The notes below the pieces were generated by a model. That model saw nothing but the letters and a program-made list of their open reading frames with translations, was not told the DNA's origin and did not search any database. DNA of 64,000 nt. Source: CAZTII01 sp964613305. Its GTDB lineage: Bacteria > Bacillota_I > Bacilli_A > Erysipelotrichales > Erysipelotrichaceae. Within the stretch, counting starts at the first letter, position 1. Every line of letters starts with the position of its first letter. Below are positions 18,467-27,727 of this stretch, one piece after another. Made by a program: the position numbers and the translations under genes. The stretch spans positions 16,425-80,424 of the forward strand of contig CAZTII010000001.1 in NCBI GenBank assembly GCA_964613305.1. The letters are read 5' to 3'.

Positions 18467-19828
18467 ATGGACAATAACAATACAAAAAAATTCAATAAAG
18501 TAAAAATTCATCATATTAAAATAATTTTTACCGTATTAAGTATTGTTTCAAGTGGATTACTTGCGATGATAGTATATAGTATATCAACGATTAATAAAAT
18601 TGAAGAACAACTTATCGATGTTCAACGCGATTATGACGTTGTTATTCAATCAGCCGCAAATTTAATGCAAGGTTCTGATTTCTTAACGGCTCAAGTGTGG
18701 CGTTTTGTTGCGACTGGGCAGCGAGAATACATGGATAGTTATTGGTATGAAGTAAATGTCGTTAAAAGTAGAGATGCTTCACTTGATACATTGACGCAAG
18801 GGAAACACTTATCGGAACTAGTAGAACAATTAACGATTGCGAAAGCTGAATCAGATGCATTGGTTGGGTTAGAACTTTGGGGCATGCGCATGATTTGTGA
18901 TGCAAATGGAATGCCAGTTTCAGAAATGCCAAAAGAAGTAGCTGAATACATTGTTCCTGAAATTGATAAACAATTACCGAATGATTTAAAGAAAGTATTG
19001 GCAATAAAGTGGTTGTTCGGTGAAAAATATAAAGAAAGCAAAGGAAGAATTATTGATGCAGTTAAACAGTGTCGTTTAATTGAACAAAACATATTCAATG
19101 ATACGATGACGTTGATGAAGAAAAGGATTGATACATATTCTAACATTATTCGTTTTTCATCAATTTCCTTATTTGTCTTGCTAGTGTCTTCTGTAATATT
19201 TTATTTTAATATGATTATTAAGAAAGTTAGAAAATTACGTTCTGATTTTTTACATGGGCATCGAATTCATCTTGGTAATGAAAGTGATGATGTATCTGAA
19301 AGCTTAAGTTTCTATTACGAGTTATTAGAACAGATTTATTTAAGGGATGAACAAATAAGTAATTTAGCGCGTTTGGATGAATTAACGAAGTTACCAAGTA
19401 AACCAATGGCGAATGAGTTAATGGCAGAAGCGATGAATAATTATGTGAATACGCTTGGTTTAATTTTAATTGAAATTGAAAATTTTGAAAAATTTAATTT
19501 TGAACACGGTGTTAGTATTGGTGATCGATTGTTGATTGAAGTTGGTAAACGGTTTTCACAAACGGTTACTGAAGGTGAGGGATTTGTAGCGCGAGTTGGC
19601 GATAAAAAATTCTTAGCGGTTGTTTATAATGTTGATGAAAAGAAATTAAATAAATTTAGAGAACTACTTATTTCTAAAATTAATAGTATTACTAGTGAAT
19701 CGATTGGATTAAGAGGAAGTGATTTAAAAATTGAACTTAATTCGGGGTTAACGTATTGGACACGCTCAGGATATTCTAACGTAACGGATTTAGTTCGTGA
19801 ACTTGATCGTTCTTTGTATAAAGGTTAA
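18467..19828 (+). CDS. membrane protein with degenerate GGDEF domain
   Basis: A 453-residue protein with a membrane segment near residues 20-43, an extracytoplasmic alpha-helical sensor region, a second membrane segment near 225-245, and a C-terminal GGDEF-like domain starting LDELTKLPS at about residue 303. The signature is RVGDKKFLAV in place of the active GG[D/E]EF, so it should not make c-di-GMP; it may sense or bind nucleotide. AGGGGG precedes the ATG. It is followed three bases or so later by a GGDEF-EAL gene, so the two probably work together in one c-di-GMP module. Confidence 0.8.
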   Translation: MDNNNTKKFNKVKIHHIKIIFTVLSIVSSGLLAMIVYSISTINKIEEQLIDVQRDYDVVIQSAANLMQGSDFLTAQVWRFVATGQREYMDSYWYEVNVVKSRDASLDTLTQGKHLSELVEQLTIAKAESDALVGLELWGMRMICDANGMPVSEMPKEVAEYIVPEIDKQLPNDLKKVLAIKWLFGEKYKESKGRIIDAVKQCRLIEQNIFNDTMTLMKKRIDTYSNIIRFSSISLFVLLVSSVIFYFNMIIKKVRKLRSDFLHGHRIHLGNESDDVSESLSFYYELLEQIYLRDEQISNLARLDELTKLPSKPMANELMAEAMNNYVNTLGLILIEIENFEKFNFEHGVSIGDRLLIEVGKRFSQTVTEGEGFVARVGDKKFLAVVYNVDEKKLNKFRELLISKINSITSESIGLRGSDLKIELNSGLTYWTRSGYSNVTDLVRELDRSLYKG

Positions 19829-19843
19829 GTAGTGGAGAGAAGT

Positions 19844-22108
19844 ATGACTGAAGATAATAACAAAAAAGAATTGTCTATTTTAAAAAGTAAAGTATTTTTA
19901 CGGGTTTTATTTAGTATCATTATTGTTTGTATTGCGGCAGTAGCTTCTGTGTTTTACCATTCATCGAAAAAAATACAAACAATTGATATTGATGTTGCGA
20001 AAGCTAGATCTTTGGTAATGATTGAACGAAATGCGATGTTAATTGATTTAAAATTAATTGAGACGAAAAGAAAACATACGTTGTTGTTGGAAAGTTATCA
20101 ACGTGATGTTGATAGCTATCAGCGCCAGTTAACAAACTTTATGAATGAAAATAATCCGGTATTTGTTAATTTATTGGATAATGATGGTGTTCCCTTTTTA
20201 TATCAAGGAGAAGAAAGTTTATTACGCTATTATCGTCCTCAATTGGATAGGCAATCTCATGTGTCATCTCCTTATTATGGATATGGTGGAACTAAGCAAA
20301 TAACCTTTGAAGAACCTTTACTAAAAGGCAATGAACATGTTGGTGTGATGTGTATTAGTTATCCTATAAAAGCGTATTTTGAGTTGTATGGGAATGAATT
20401 TTTAGATAGTAATCATTATTCTTGCATCATTGATCGAAGTGGCATCATTGTATATGCTTCTAAGAAATTGGAAAAAGAACGTCGATTTAATAATTTATTT
20501 GATTCTCTTCATAAAGATGGTGTTAGTGATGATAGTATGGCAGTGATTGAGACTGTACTGGACAATCATGCGAAAGAATCACTTATCTTACCTTATGGTG
20601 ATGGTAAAGCGTTTTATGGTATTATTCCATTAGAAGGGCATGAGGGATGGTATACGGTTAGTATTTTGCCACAATCCATCCTTATTCAAGAAGAAGCTTT
20701 GAAAAATAGTGGAATGAGTATTTTATTTTTTATGTTAGTCGTACTTATTATCTCGTTTGCTGGTTATTTTTTCATTAATAATAAGGTAGAAACGAAGGAA
20801 ACAAAGAAACGATTGTCGTTAGATACTTTAACAGGTTTATATAATTTTGTTGGTTTTAAAGAAGCAGCACAATACGCATTAACACTGCGACCAAAACAAA
20901 AATTTGCGCTTGTTTTTTGTGATATAAAACAATTTAAAATGATTAATGATTCGTATGGATATCATGTAGGAGATGCTTTATTACGCTATATCGGTGTTAT
21001 TTTGGATTCTGATTATGATACTGTTGTGGCTGGTAGAATTAGTAATGATAATTACATTGTTCTAATTCAATATGAATTACAAGAAGATTTAAGTAATTAT
21101 CATGTTCGAATTCAACAAGCATTATCATCAACGACGAGCGTAGTGCCAGAAAATGTGCTTCTTGTCTTATTTAGTGGATTTTATATTATACCAAAAACGT
21201 GGTATGTGGAAAACATATCTGTTCAAAGTATGATGGATAGAGCGAAAATAGCTCACAAAGAGTCAAAAAAGAGTAATAATCAATCGATGCAGATTTATTC
21301 GGATGCCATGTTGTCATCACAAGTTGTTGAATATGAATTAGAAAAAAGAATGAATATAGCATTAGAAAATAGTGAATTTCTTGTTTATTTACAGCCTAAA
21401 GTGCGATTATCTGATAAAAAAGTTGTGTCATGTGAAGCGTTAGTTCGTTGGGCACATCCAGAAAAAGGCTTAATTATGCCCAATGAATTTATTCCATTGT
21501 TTGAAAAGAATGGTTTTATTCGTCAATTGGATACGTACATGTTAGAGAAATCGTGTATCTTATTGAGTAAATGGGTTAAAATATATGAGGAAGTACCACA
21601 AATTGCTGTAAATGTTTCTAAAGCACTTTTAAATGATGATGTGTTTTTATTTAAATTTACGGATATTATTGAAAAATACGATATACCTTTAAAATTGATT
21701 GAATTAGAATTTACGGAAAGTTTAGCAATTAATAGTCCTGACCGTTTACGTGAAGTCGTTGATTATTTTAGAAATAAAGGGTTTTGTTGTGCTATTGATG
21801 ATTTTGGTTCTGGTTATTCTTCACTTAATCTATTGCGTTCCATCGATTTGGATACACTTAAATTAGATCGTCTTTTCTTTAATCGTACGGGCACAAGTGA
21901 TCGTGAAAAAACGATTGTCCGCAACATTGTCAATATGGCACATGAATTAAAGATGGTTACTGTTGCGGAAGGTGTAGAACACACGGAAACAGTTTCTTTC
22001 TTAGAAGATATCGGATGTGAATATGTTCAAGGTTTTGTTTATGCTAAACCGATGACAATTGAACAATTTGAATCAACATATTTATCTAAAAAAAGCACTC
22101 AGAGTTGA
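19844..22108 (+). CDS. membrane GGDEF-EAL protein, probable c-di-GMP phosphodiesterase
   Basis: 754 residues: N-terminal membrane segment (about 17-40), a Cache-like extracytoplasmic sensor to about 290, a second membrane segment, a GGDEF domain starting LDTLTGLYNFVG, and a C-terminal EAL domain. The GGDEF signature is RISNDNYIVL, so synthesis is lost. The EAL domain keeps EALVRW, the Asn in VNVS, ELEFTES, DDFGSGYSS, KLDR and AEGVE, so it should hydrolyse c-di-GMP. I choose ATG 19844 (GGAGAG at 19834-19839) over GTG 19832. Coupled to the preceding degenerate GGDEF gene. Confidence 0.88.
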   Translation: MTEDNNKKELSILKSKVFLRVLFSIIIVCIAAVASVFYHSSKKIQTIDIDVAKARSLVMIERNAMLIDLKLIETKRKHTLLLESYQRDVDSYQRQLTNFMNENNPVFVNLLDNDGVPFLYQGEESLLRYYRPQLDRQSHVSSPYYGYGGTKQITFEEPLLKGNEHVGVMCISYPIKAYFELYGNEFLDSNHYSCIIDRSGIIVYASKKLEKERRFNNLFDSLHKDGVSDDSMAVIETVLDNHAKESLILPYGDGKAFYGIIPLEGHEGWYTVSILPQSILIQEEALKNSGMSILFFMLVVLIISFAGYFFINNKVETKETKKRLSLDTLTGLYNFVGFKEAAQYALTLRPKQKFALVFCDIKQFKMINDSYGYHVGDALLRYIGVILDSDYDTVVAGRISNDNYIVLIQYELQEDLSNYHVRIQQALSSTTSVVPENVLLVLFSGFYIIPKTWYVENISVQSMMDRAKIAHKESKKSNNQSMQIYSDAMLSSQVVEYELEKRMNIALENSEFLVYLQPKVRLSDKKVVSCEALVRWAHPEKGLIMPNEFIPLFEKNGFIRQLDTYMLEKSCILLSKWVKIYEEVPQIAVNVSKALLNDDVFLFKFTDIIEKYDIPLKLIELEFTESLAINSPDRLREVVDYFRNKGFCCAIDDFGSGYSSLNLLRSIDLDTLKLDRLFFNRTGTSDREKTIVRNIVNMAHELKMVTVAEGVEHTETVSFLEDIGCEYVQGFVYAKPMTIEQFESTYLSKKSTQS

Positions 22109-22122
22109 GTGCTTTATGCTTT
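22092..22122. terminator. bidirectional terminator between GGDEF-EAL gene and yjdM
   Basis: AGCACTCA (22094-22101) pairs with TGAGTGCT (22106-22113), extended by two A-T pairs, with A and T runs on both sides. The TGA stop of the plus-strand gene lies in the stem and the minus-strand stop abuts it. Confidence 0.85.
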
Positions 22123-22437
22123 TTTGACAAATTCAGATTTAATACTTACTTTTCCCATTCCTTCAATACGACAATCAATGTTGTGAATTCCATCATCGAT
22201 TAATTTAATGTTTTTAACTTTTGTTCCTTGTTTTATACCAGTTCTTGATCCTTTTACTTTTAAATCTTTCATGACAATAATATCATCACCATCATTTAAG
22301 TCTTGCCCATGCATATCTTGTACAACATATTTAATTGTATTGTCTGCGGGATTCCATGTTTTCCAACAGTCATAACAAACTTGATTAACGCCATCAAAAT
22401 AGGTGTTGTTACTATTACAATCTAAACAAATTATCAT
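22114..22437 (-). CDS. yjdM: YjdM/PhnA family zinc-ribbon protein
   Basis: A 107-residue protein with an N-terminal zinc ribbon (CLDC...CYDC) and the C-terminal PhnA/YjdM domain DLNDGDDIIVMKDLKVKG and VKNIKLIDDG, ending KSEFVKKA. Length is typical. Despite the old name alkylphosphonate uptake protein PhnA, no role in phosphonate use is established and no phn genes are near. It has its own promoter-like sequence and a GAGGT site. Molecular function unknown. Confidence 0.92.
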   Translation of the reverse strand: MIICLDCNSNNTYFDGVNQVCYDCWKTWNPADNTIKYVVQDMHGQDLNDGDDIIVMKDLKVKGSRTGIKQGTKVKNIKLIDDGIHNIDCRIEGMGKVSIKSEFVKKA

Positions 22438-22506
22438 ATATTTACCTCAACTTTCGCTTATAGTATAGCACATTTTTTCTATTTTTTCATTTTTTTTAAA
22501 ATAATA

Positions 22507-22535
22507 TTGACAATTGGTTGAATCAATACTAAACT
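22507..22535 (+). promoter_or_regulatory. promoter of the T-box leader
   Basis: TTGACA at 22507-22512, 17-base spacer, TAAACT at 22530-22535. Confidence 0.7.
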
Positions 22536-22544
22536 TTAATAAAC

Positions 22545-22761
22545 TAAAGATTGAGAGATAAAACAAATTAGTCGCTTAAAGAGAGTTGGGGTAGGTGGAA
22601 GCCCAATAGAGATGACGGTTTGACAAGTGGACTCATGAGGGCAGGGTGAAAAAGTAATTGAGTAGCCTATGACGTATGGTGGCGTTAACATCAGAAAATG
22701 TGATGGCATTTTTGATTGAGTGGGTAATGAAAATTACCAATAAAGGTGGTACCGCAGGTGA
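22545..22761 (+). ncRNA. T-box leader, probable tRNA-Trp specificity
   Basis: A T-box riboswitch precedes the ABC importer. Seen: an AGAGAGT start of Stem I, a GGTGG distal-loop region, and the T-box core TGGTACCGCAG at 22747-22757 that pairs with the uncharged tRNA 3' end. The likely specifier is TGG at 22628-22630, in the context AAG-TGG-ACTCATGAG, which reads Trp. Uncharged tRNA-Trp would stabilise the antiterminator and turn the importer on. The specifier was located by sequence context, not by folding. Confidence 0.88.
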
Positions 22762-22765
22762 ATAT

Positions 22766-22799
22766 ACACTTGTCCTTTTGGGGGATGAGTGTTTTTTTA
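22766..22799 (+). terminator. T-box terminator
   Basis: Bases 22766-22775 pair with 22783-22792 (10 pairs, two wobbles), followed by seven T. Its 5' arm is next to the T-box core, as expected for a switch between antiterminator and terminator. Confidence 0.85.
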
Positions 22800-22833
22800 T
22801 TCCTTAATCAAAAACCATAGAAAGAGGAGAGTT

Positions 22834-23799
22834 ATGAAAAGACTATTAATCGGGTTATGCGCAGTTTTAATGCTAAGTGGTTGTGGAAGTAAGGAGAGTA
22901 GTGTGGCAAAGATTGGTGTTATCCAATTAGTTGAGCACACGTCATTAAATGAGATTTACGATAGTTTTTCAAAAGAGTTAGTTGCTTTAGGATATGAAGA
23001 TGGAAAAAATGTAGTAGTTGATTTTAAAAATTGCCAAGGTGAATTATCAAATTTACCATCAATCGTTCAAAACTTTGAAGCGGATAAAAAAGATGTCGTT
23101 GTGGCTATTACAACTCCAGTTGCTCAAGGGGCAATGGCATTAGCTAAAAATACACCAGTTGTATTTTCTGCTGTAACTGATCCTGTTGCGGCGAAGATTG
23201 TTACTGATTTATCGGTTACAGATAAAAATATTACAGGAACTAGTGATGCGGTTTCTGTTGAACAAATTATTGAACTAGCAATGACTCTAGTTCCAAGTGC
23301 TAAAAAAGTTGGATTTATTTATAATCCGTCAGAAGCAAATTCAGTATCTAACTATGAAAAATTACTTGTTGTTGCTAAAGATAAACAACTTGAAGTGGAA
23401 GCAGTATCCATCGCTTCATCAACAGAACTACAAACTGCGGCAAGTGTATTGTGTACAAAAGTCGATATGATTTTTGTTTCTAATGATAATACTGTTGCGG
23501 AAGGTATGCCAATTTTAGCAAAAGTTGCCAATGAGGCAAAAATTCCAGTATTTACTGGTGCTGATTCTATGGTTAAAGATGGTGGTTTAGCGACAGTAGG
23601 TATCGATTATTCTGAATTAGGTAAGAAGACAGCACAAATGGTTGTTGAAATATTAAAAGGTAAAAAAGTTAGTGAACTACCAGTTGTTGTATTTAAGGAT
23701 AATTTATTTATTACCATTAATGAAACTACAGCTGCAGCAATTGGTTTAGCAATTCCAGAAGAAGTTTTAAAAAATCCTAAGTGTATTTTGGTGAAATAG
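22834..23799 (+). CDS. trpX: tryptophan ABC importer substrate-binding lipoprotein (TrpX type)
   Basis: A 321-residue lipoprotein (signal MKRLLIGLCAVLMLSGC, lipobox LSGC) of the ABC_sub_bind family, with IGVIQLVEHTSLNEIYDSF at the mature N-terminus, VVFSAVTDPVAA and VPVFTGADSM-like blocks. Such proteins with a YjbQ-like permease and ATPase form predicted Trp/Tyr importers. I choose ATG 22834 (GAGGAG at 22824-22829) over an upstream ATG that lies inside the terminator. The T-box specifier makes tryptophan the likely ligand. Adjacent to its permease with no gap. Confidence 0.85.
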   Translation: MKRLLIGLCAVLMLSGCGSKESSVAKIGVIQLVEHTSLNEIYDSFSKELVALGYEDGKNVVVDFKNCQGELSNLPSIVQNFEADKKDVVVAITTPVAQGAMALAKNTPVVFSAVTDPVAAKIVTDLSVTDKNITGTSDAVSVEQIIELAMTLVPSAKKVGFIYNPSEANSVSNYEKLLVVAKDKQLEVEAVSIASSTELQTAASVLCTKVDMIFVSNDNTVAEGMPILAKVANEAKIPVFTGADSMVKDGGLATVGIDYSELGKKTAQMVVEILKGKKVSELPVVVFKDNLFITINETTAAAIGLAIPEEVLKNPKCILVK

Positions 23800-24684
23800 A
23801 TGAGTTTAAGTGTACTAGTTGGAGCTTGTGAATTAGGATGTATATTTGGCTTAGCATCCCTAGGACTAACCATTTCGTTACGCATTTTAAATTTACCTGA
23901 TCTAACGGTAGATGGAAGCTTTGTAACAGGAATGGCGTGTAGTGCAGTGGCTGTCATGTTTGGACAGCCACTGTTAGGCGTTTTATTGGCGCTAATCGGC
24001 GGTGGGCTTGCTGGCCTTATGACCGGAGTTCTTCATACAAAGTTTAATATTCAAGCAATATTGGCGGGAATATTGACGATGACTGCATCGTATTCTATCA
24101 ACTTAAAAATTATGAATAACCAACCAAGTTTATTTTTCTACAACGATAAAACAATATTTTCAGATATTGGTAGTTTAATGGTAGGTGGAGTTGATGTATC
24201 AAAACTCATTGTTTTATTAATTATTTGTTTGATTGTTATTGTATTTTATCGAATTTTCTTTAAAACTACGGTTGGTTTAGCATTACGTGCAACAGGCGAT
24301 AATGAAGAGATGGTACGCAGTTCTTCTATTAATACCGATCAAATGAAAATATTAGGATTTGTTATAACCAATAGTGTAGTAGCATTATCTGGTGCTATTT
24401 ATGCTCAATACAATCAAGCGGCTTCGCATGGTGCAGGAGCAGGTATCTTAGTATTATGTTGTGCTAGTATTATTATTGGAGAAACAATCTTCTTTAAGAA
24501 AGGTTTAAATCAATTGTTTGTAGCGGTATTGTTAGGTTCAATTGTGTATCGATTAATGATTACTTTTGCCTTCTATGTAGGGTTGCCTGCAAGCGATTTA
24601 AAATTATTTTCAGCGATTATTGTTATAACAGCCCTTGCTTTGCCTGAAATTAAGAAAAGAGGGAAAAAACGTGCTAGAGCTTAG
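23800..24684 (+). CDS. trpY: ABC importer permease (TrpY type)
   Basis: A 294-residue permease of the branched-chain-amino-acid-type superfamily with about eight membrane segments, including FGLASLGLTISLRILNLPDL near the N-terminus, typical of this subgroup. ATG directly follows the trpX stop; the 3' end overlaps the ATPase gene by 14 bases. Works with TrpX and TrpZ in amino-acid uptake. Confidence 0.87.
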   Translation: MSLSVLVGACELGCIFGLASLGLTISLRILNLPDLTVDGSFVTGMACSAVAVMFGQPLLGVLLALIGGGLAGLMTGVLHTKFNIQAILAGILTMTASYSINLKIMNNQPSLFFYNDKTIFSDIGSLMVGGVDVSKLIVLLIICLIVIVFYRIFFKTTVGLALRATGDNEEMVRSSSINTDQMKILGFVITNSVVALSGAIYAQYNQAASHGAGAGILVLCCASIIIGETIFFKKGLNQLFVAVLLGSIVYRLMITFAFYVGLPASDLKLFSAIIVITALALPEIKKRGKKRARA

Positions 24685-25462
24685 AAATTGTACAGTTGTA
24701 TTTAATGAAAATACGATTGATGAAACAAAAGCATTGGATAACATTAGTTTAGTGTGTGATGAAGGAGATTTTATTACCATTATCGGATCGAATGGTGCAG
24801 GAAAATCAACATTATTAAATGTTATTAATGGTACAGTAGCCCTTAAAAGTGGCCAAGTTTTTAATGATGGTGAAGATATAACGGATTATCCTGATTTTAA
24901 AAGAGCGAACAAAATTGGTTGTTTATCACAAAATCCATTAAAAGGAACAGCTCCTCATATGACTATTGAAGAAAACTGTTTGTTGGCTTATGGTCGTGGA
25001 GTAAAACGTCGTTTTAAATTTAAAATAAGCAACGAAGAAAAACAATTGTTTAAAGATGCGTGTGCTTCTCTTGAATTAGGATTAGAAAATCGTATGGAGG
25101 CTGAAGTTGGCGTTTTAAGTGGTGGACAGCGCCAAGCGCTTACTTTATTGATGGCAACGCTTGTTCCACCAAAATGTTTATTGTTGGATGAACATACAGC
25201 GGCCTTAGATCCAAAGATTGCGAAACATATGATGGAGTTAACCGATAAAATCGTTAAAAAGCACAATATTACAACGTTGATGATTACGCATAATATTGAC
25301 CAAGCGCTTCAATATGGCAATAAGACATTGATTATGAAGGGTGGTACAATCTTGGATGTTCTTGAAGGAGAACGTCGTAAAAACACGACAAAAGAGGATA
25401 TTATGAAGGTGTATGAACGCTTACATGATACATTAGCGGATAGTTTTATTCTGGCCGATTAA
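24671..25462 (+). CDS. trpZ: ABC importer ATPase (TrpZ type)
   Basis: A 263-residue ABC ATPase: Walker A GSNGAGKST, signature LSGGQRQALT, Walker B LLLDEHTAALDP, and switch His in MITHN. The EHTAALDP form of Walker B is typical of this importer subgroup. I choose the GTG at 24671, with AAGAGG upstream, because the upstream alternative would overlap the permease by 50 bases. Third gene of the T-box operon. Confidence 0.88.
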   Translation: MLELRNCTVVFNENTIDETKALDNISLVCDEGDFITIIGSNGAGKSTLLNVINGTVALKSGQVFNDGEDITDYPDFKRANKIGCLSQNPLKGTAPHMTIEENCLLAYGRGVKRRFKFKISNEEKQLFKDACASLELGLENRMEAEVGVLSGGQRQALTLLMATLVPPKCLLLDEHTAALDPKIAKHMMELTDKIVKKHNITTLMITHNIDQALQYGNKTLIMKGGTILDVLEGERRKNTTKEDIMKVYERLHDTLADSFILAD

Positions 25463-25465
25463 TTA

Positions 25466-25494
25466 TTGACAACATTTCATAATTCATGTATTCT
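25466..25494 (+). promoter_or_regulatory. argS promoter
   Basis: TTGACA at 25466-25471, 17-base spacer, TATTCT at 25489-25494, four bases after the trpZ stop. Confidence 0.8.
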
Positions 25495-25513
25495 TTATTC
25501 AGTAATTAAGGAA

Positions 25514-25544
25514 ATTGTCTTGATACGTTAAGACGATTTTTTTT
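25514..25544 (+). terminator. terminator hairpin inside the argS leader
   Basis: ATTGTCTT (25514-25521) pairs with AAGACGAT (25530-25537) with one G-T, followed by eight T. It sits after the argS promoter and only one base before the GGAGAGG of argS, so it either ends trpXYZ transcripts or acts as an attenuator for argS. Confidence 0.75.
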
Positions 25545-25557
25545 GGAGAGGTATAAA

Positions 25558-27195
25558 ATGAATAAATTAGAACAAAACTTGATTAATTTAATTAAAGAAG
25601 CAGTAACTTCTTGTTTTCAACTTGATGATGTAATGGTAATCGTGGAAATGCCGAAAGAGAAGAGTCATGGTGATTATTCTACAAATGTGGCTATGCGATT
25701 AGCGAAACAGTTGAAAAAAGCGCCACTGATGATTGCGAGTGAATTAGTGGTTTATTTATCAAAACATACGGAAATGATTGAAAAAGTAGAAGTTGCAAAT
25801 CCAGGTTTTATTAATTTTACGTTAAAAAAAGTTGTTATTATGGATGTGATTAATACCATTCTTCGTGAAGGTGATAATTATGGTGCAAACAATGTAGGTC
25901 AATCAGAAAAAATATTAGTGGAGTACGTTAGTGCCAATCCAACCGGTAATCTTCATTTAGGTCATGCACGTGGTGCAGCATGGGGGGATTGTATTACAAG
26001 GTGCTTAAATAAGAGTGGATATGATTGCTTACGTGAATATTATATAAATGATGCTGGAGCACAAATGAATAATTTGGCTAAATCAGTATATAGCCGTTAT
26101 GCTAGTTATTTTAATGTTGACGTAGCGATGCCTGAAGATGGATATTATGGAGACGATGTTAAAGAAATTGGTATTGAACTAGCAAAAGAATTAGGTGACT
26201 GCTGGTTACATCAAGAAGAAGGTCGTTTAGCATTTTTTAGAGAAGCTGGTAAAATAAAAGAATTAGAAAAAATTAAAAAAGATTTAAATTTTTATCGTTG
26301 TAGTTTTGATTCATGGATTTCGGAAGAACAATTATATAAAGATGGAAAAGTAGAACAATGTATTGAGACAATGAAGCAAAAAGGTGTAACTTATGAAAAA
26401 GAAGATGCCTTATGGTTTAAGTCTACTTTATGGAACGATGATAAAGATCGTGTTCTAATTAAATCGGATGGGTCTTATACATATCTTGTTCCAGATATTG
26501 CAAATCATATTAGTAAAGTAGAACGCGGTTATGAAAAATTAGTTAATTTATGGGGTGCTGATCACCATGGATACATTCCACGTATGAAAGCGGCGATGGA
26601 AGCATTGGGTTATCCTTCAGATTGCCTAGAAGTGGATATCATTCAAATGGTTCGACTAGTTGAAGATGGCAATGAAGTTAAAATGAGTAAGCGTACGGGC
26701 AATGCGATTACCATTCGTGAGTTATGTGACGATATTGGTGTTGATGCGGCAAGATATTTCTTTGTAAGTCGTGCGGTGGATACTCATTTAGATTTTGATT
26801 TAGGATTAGCGAGAAAACGTAGTAATGAAAATCCAGTATTTTATGCTCAATACGCTCATGCACGTCTTTGTTCAATCTTACGAAATGCACCAACTTTCAA
26901 ACCTCAAGAAAGTTATGGGTTACTCGTTCACGATAAAGAAATTGAATTATGTCAACTTTTAAATGAATTTGTTGGCGTTGTTGCGGATGCGGCCAAAACA
27001 CGTTCACCTCATAAAATATGTAACTACATTCAAAAATGTGCAGGTGCTTTCCATAGTTTTTATGGTGCTTGTAAAATTATTGATGAAACCAACGTTGAAC
27101 TTACTAATGAACGTTTAGGACTTGTTGTAGCAACGAAAATTACATTAAGAAATGCATTTGATTTAATTGGAATTGAAGCTGTAGAAAGTATGTAA
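25558..27195 (+). CDS. argS: arginyl-tRNA synthetase
   Basis: Charges tRNA-Arg. A 545-residue class I synthetase with the N-terminal additional domain, the HIGH-type motif HLGHARGAAWGD, the KMSKS-type motif KMSKRTG, and the anticodon-binding DALR-type C-terminus. Length is typical. I choose ATG 25558 (GGAGAGG at 25545-25551) over an upstream TTG that overlaps that site. It has its own strong promoter and a terminator-like hairpin in the leader. Confidence 0.97.
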   Translation: MNKLEQNLINLIKEAVTSCFQLDDVMVIVEMPKEKSHGDYSTNVAMRLAKQLKKAPLMIASELVVYLSKHTEMIEKVEVANPGFINFTLKKVVIMDVINTILREGDNYGANNVGQSEKILVEYVSANPTGNLHLGHARGAAWGDCITRCLNKSGYDCLREYYINDAGAQMNNLAKSVYSRYASYFNVDVAMPEDGYYGDDVKEIGIELAKELGDCWLHQEEGRLAFFREAGKIKELEKIKKDLNFYRCSFDSWISEEQLYKDGKVEQCIETMKQKGVTYEKEDALWFKSTLWNDDKDRVLIKSDGSYTYLVPDIANHISKVERGYEKLVNLWGADHHGYIPRMKAAMEALGYPSDCLEVDIIQMVRLVEDGNEVKMSKRTGNAITIRELCDDIGVDAARYFFVSRAVDTHLDFDLGLARKRSNENPVFYAQYAHARLCSILRNAPTFKPQESYGLLVHDKEIELCQLLNEFVGVVADAAKTRSPHKICNYIQKCAGAFHSFYGACKIIDETNVELTNERLGLVVATKITLRNAFDLIGIEAVESM

Positions 27196-27220
27196 AAATG
27201 TGATAACTCACATTTTTATT
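27195..27220 (+). terminator. argS terminator
   Basis: AAAATGTGA (27195-27203) pairs with TCACATTTT (27208-27216) around a TAAC loop, followed by T. Confidence 0.85.
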
Positions 27221-27295
27221 TTGACAAAAATATTGTATTGTCTATGTAGTTGTCATTTAAAAGGATTATAATAAGTCTATGAAAAGGAGATTTTT

Positions 27296-27697
27296 ATGAA
27301 TAAATTTCAAGCATGGTTAAATAATGTAATGCGTGGTCGCTATGGTAATGACTCATTGAATCAAGCGATTAGTATAGTGGCGATTGTATTATGGATTATT
27401 AATTTTATTGTTAAAAATAATATTTTACAAACTGTTGTATTAGTTTTAATGATTTTAACAATTGTGCGTTCGTTTTCTAAAAAATGGGCGAAAAGAAATG
27501 CGGAAAATCAAAAGTATTTAAATGCAACTATGCCAATTCGTCGTTATTTTAAAGTGGTTAAACGTAATTTTGATGATAAAGGTTATAAATATTTTCTTTG
27601 CCCAACGTGTAAAACAATGGTAAGAATACCAAGAGGAAGAGGTAAAGTAGAAATCAAATGTCCAAATTGCCAACGTAAATTTGACCGTAAAAGCTAA
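27296..27697 (+). CDS. small membrane protein with C-terminal zinc ribbon
   Basis: A 133-residue protein: a short polar N-terminus, two membrane segments in about residues 24-65, and a C-terminal zinc ribbon with CPTC and CPNC pairs (about residues 101-127). AAGGAG precedes the ATG. It is alone between terminators. Such proteins are widespread in Bacillota without a known function; the family is recognised only by this architecture. Confidence 0.8.
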   Translation: MNKFQAWLNNVMRGRYGNDSLNQAISIVAIVLWIINFIVKNNILQTVVLVLMILTIVRSFSKKWAKRNAENQKYLNATMPIRRYFKVVKRNFDDKGYKYFLCPTCKTMVRIPRGRGKVEIKCPNCQRKFDRKS

Positions 27698-27699
27698 TA

Positions 27700-27727
27700 A
27701 AAATGTCGACTAGTCGACATTTTATTT
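27700..27727. terminator. bidirectional terminator, 24-bp perfect palindrome
   Basis: Bases 27700-27723 are a perfect palindrome centred on CTAG, with A and T runs outside. It ends both the zinc-ribbon gene and serA; the serA stop overlaps its end. Confidence 0.85.
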
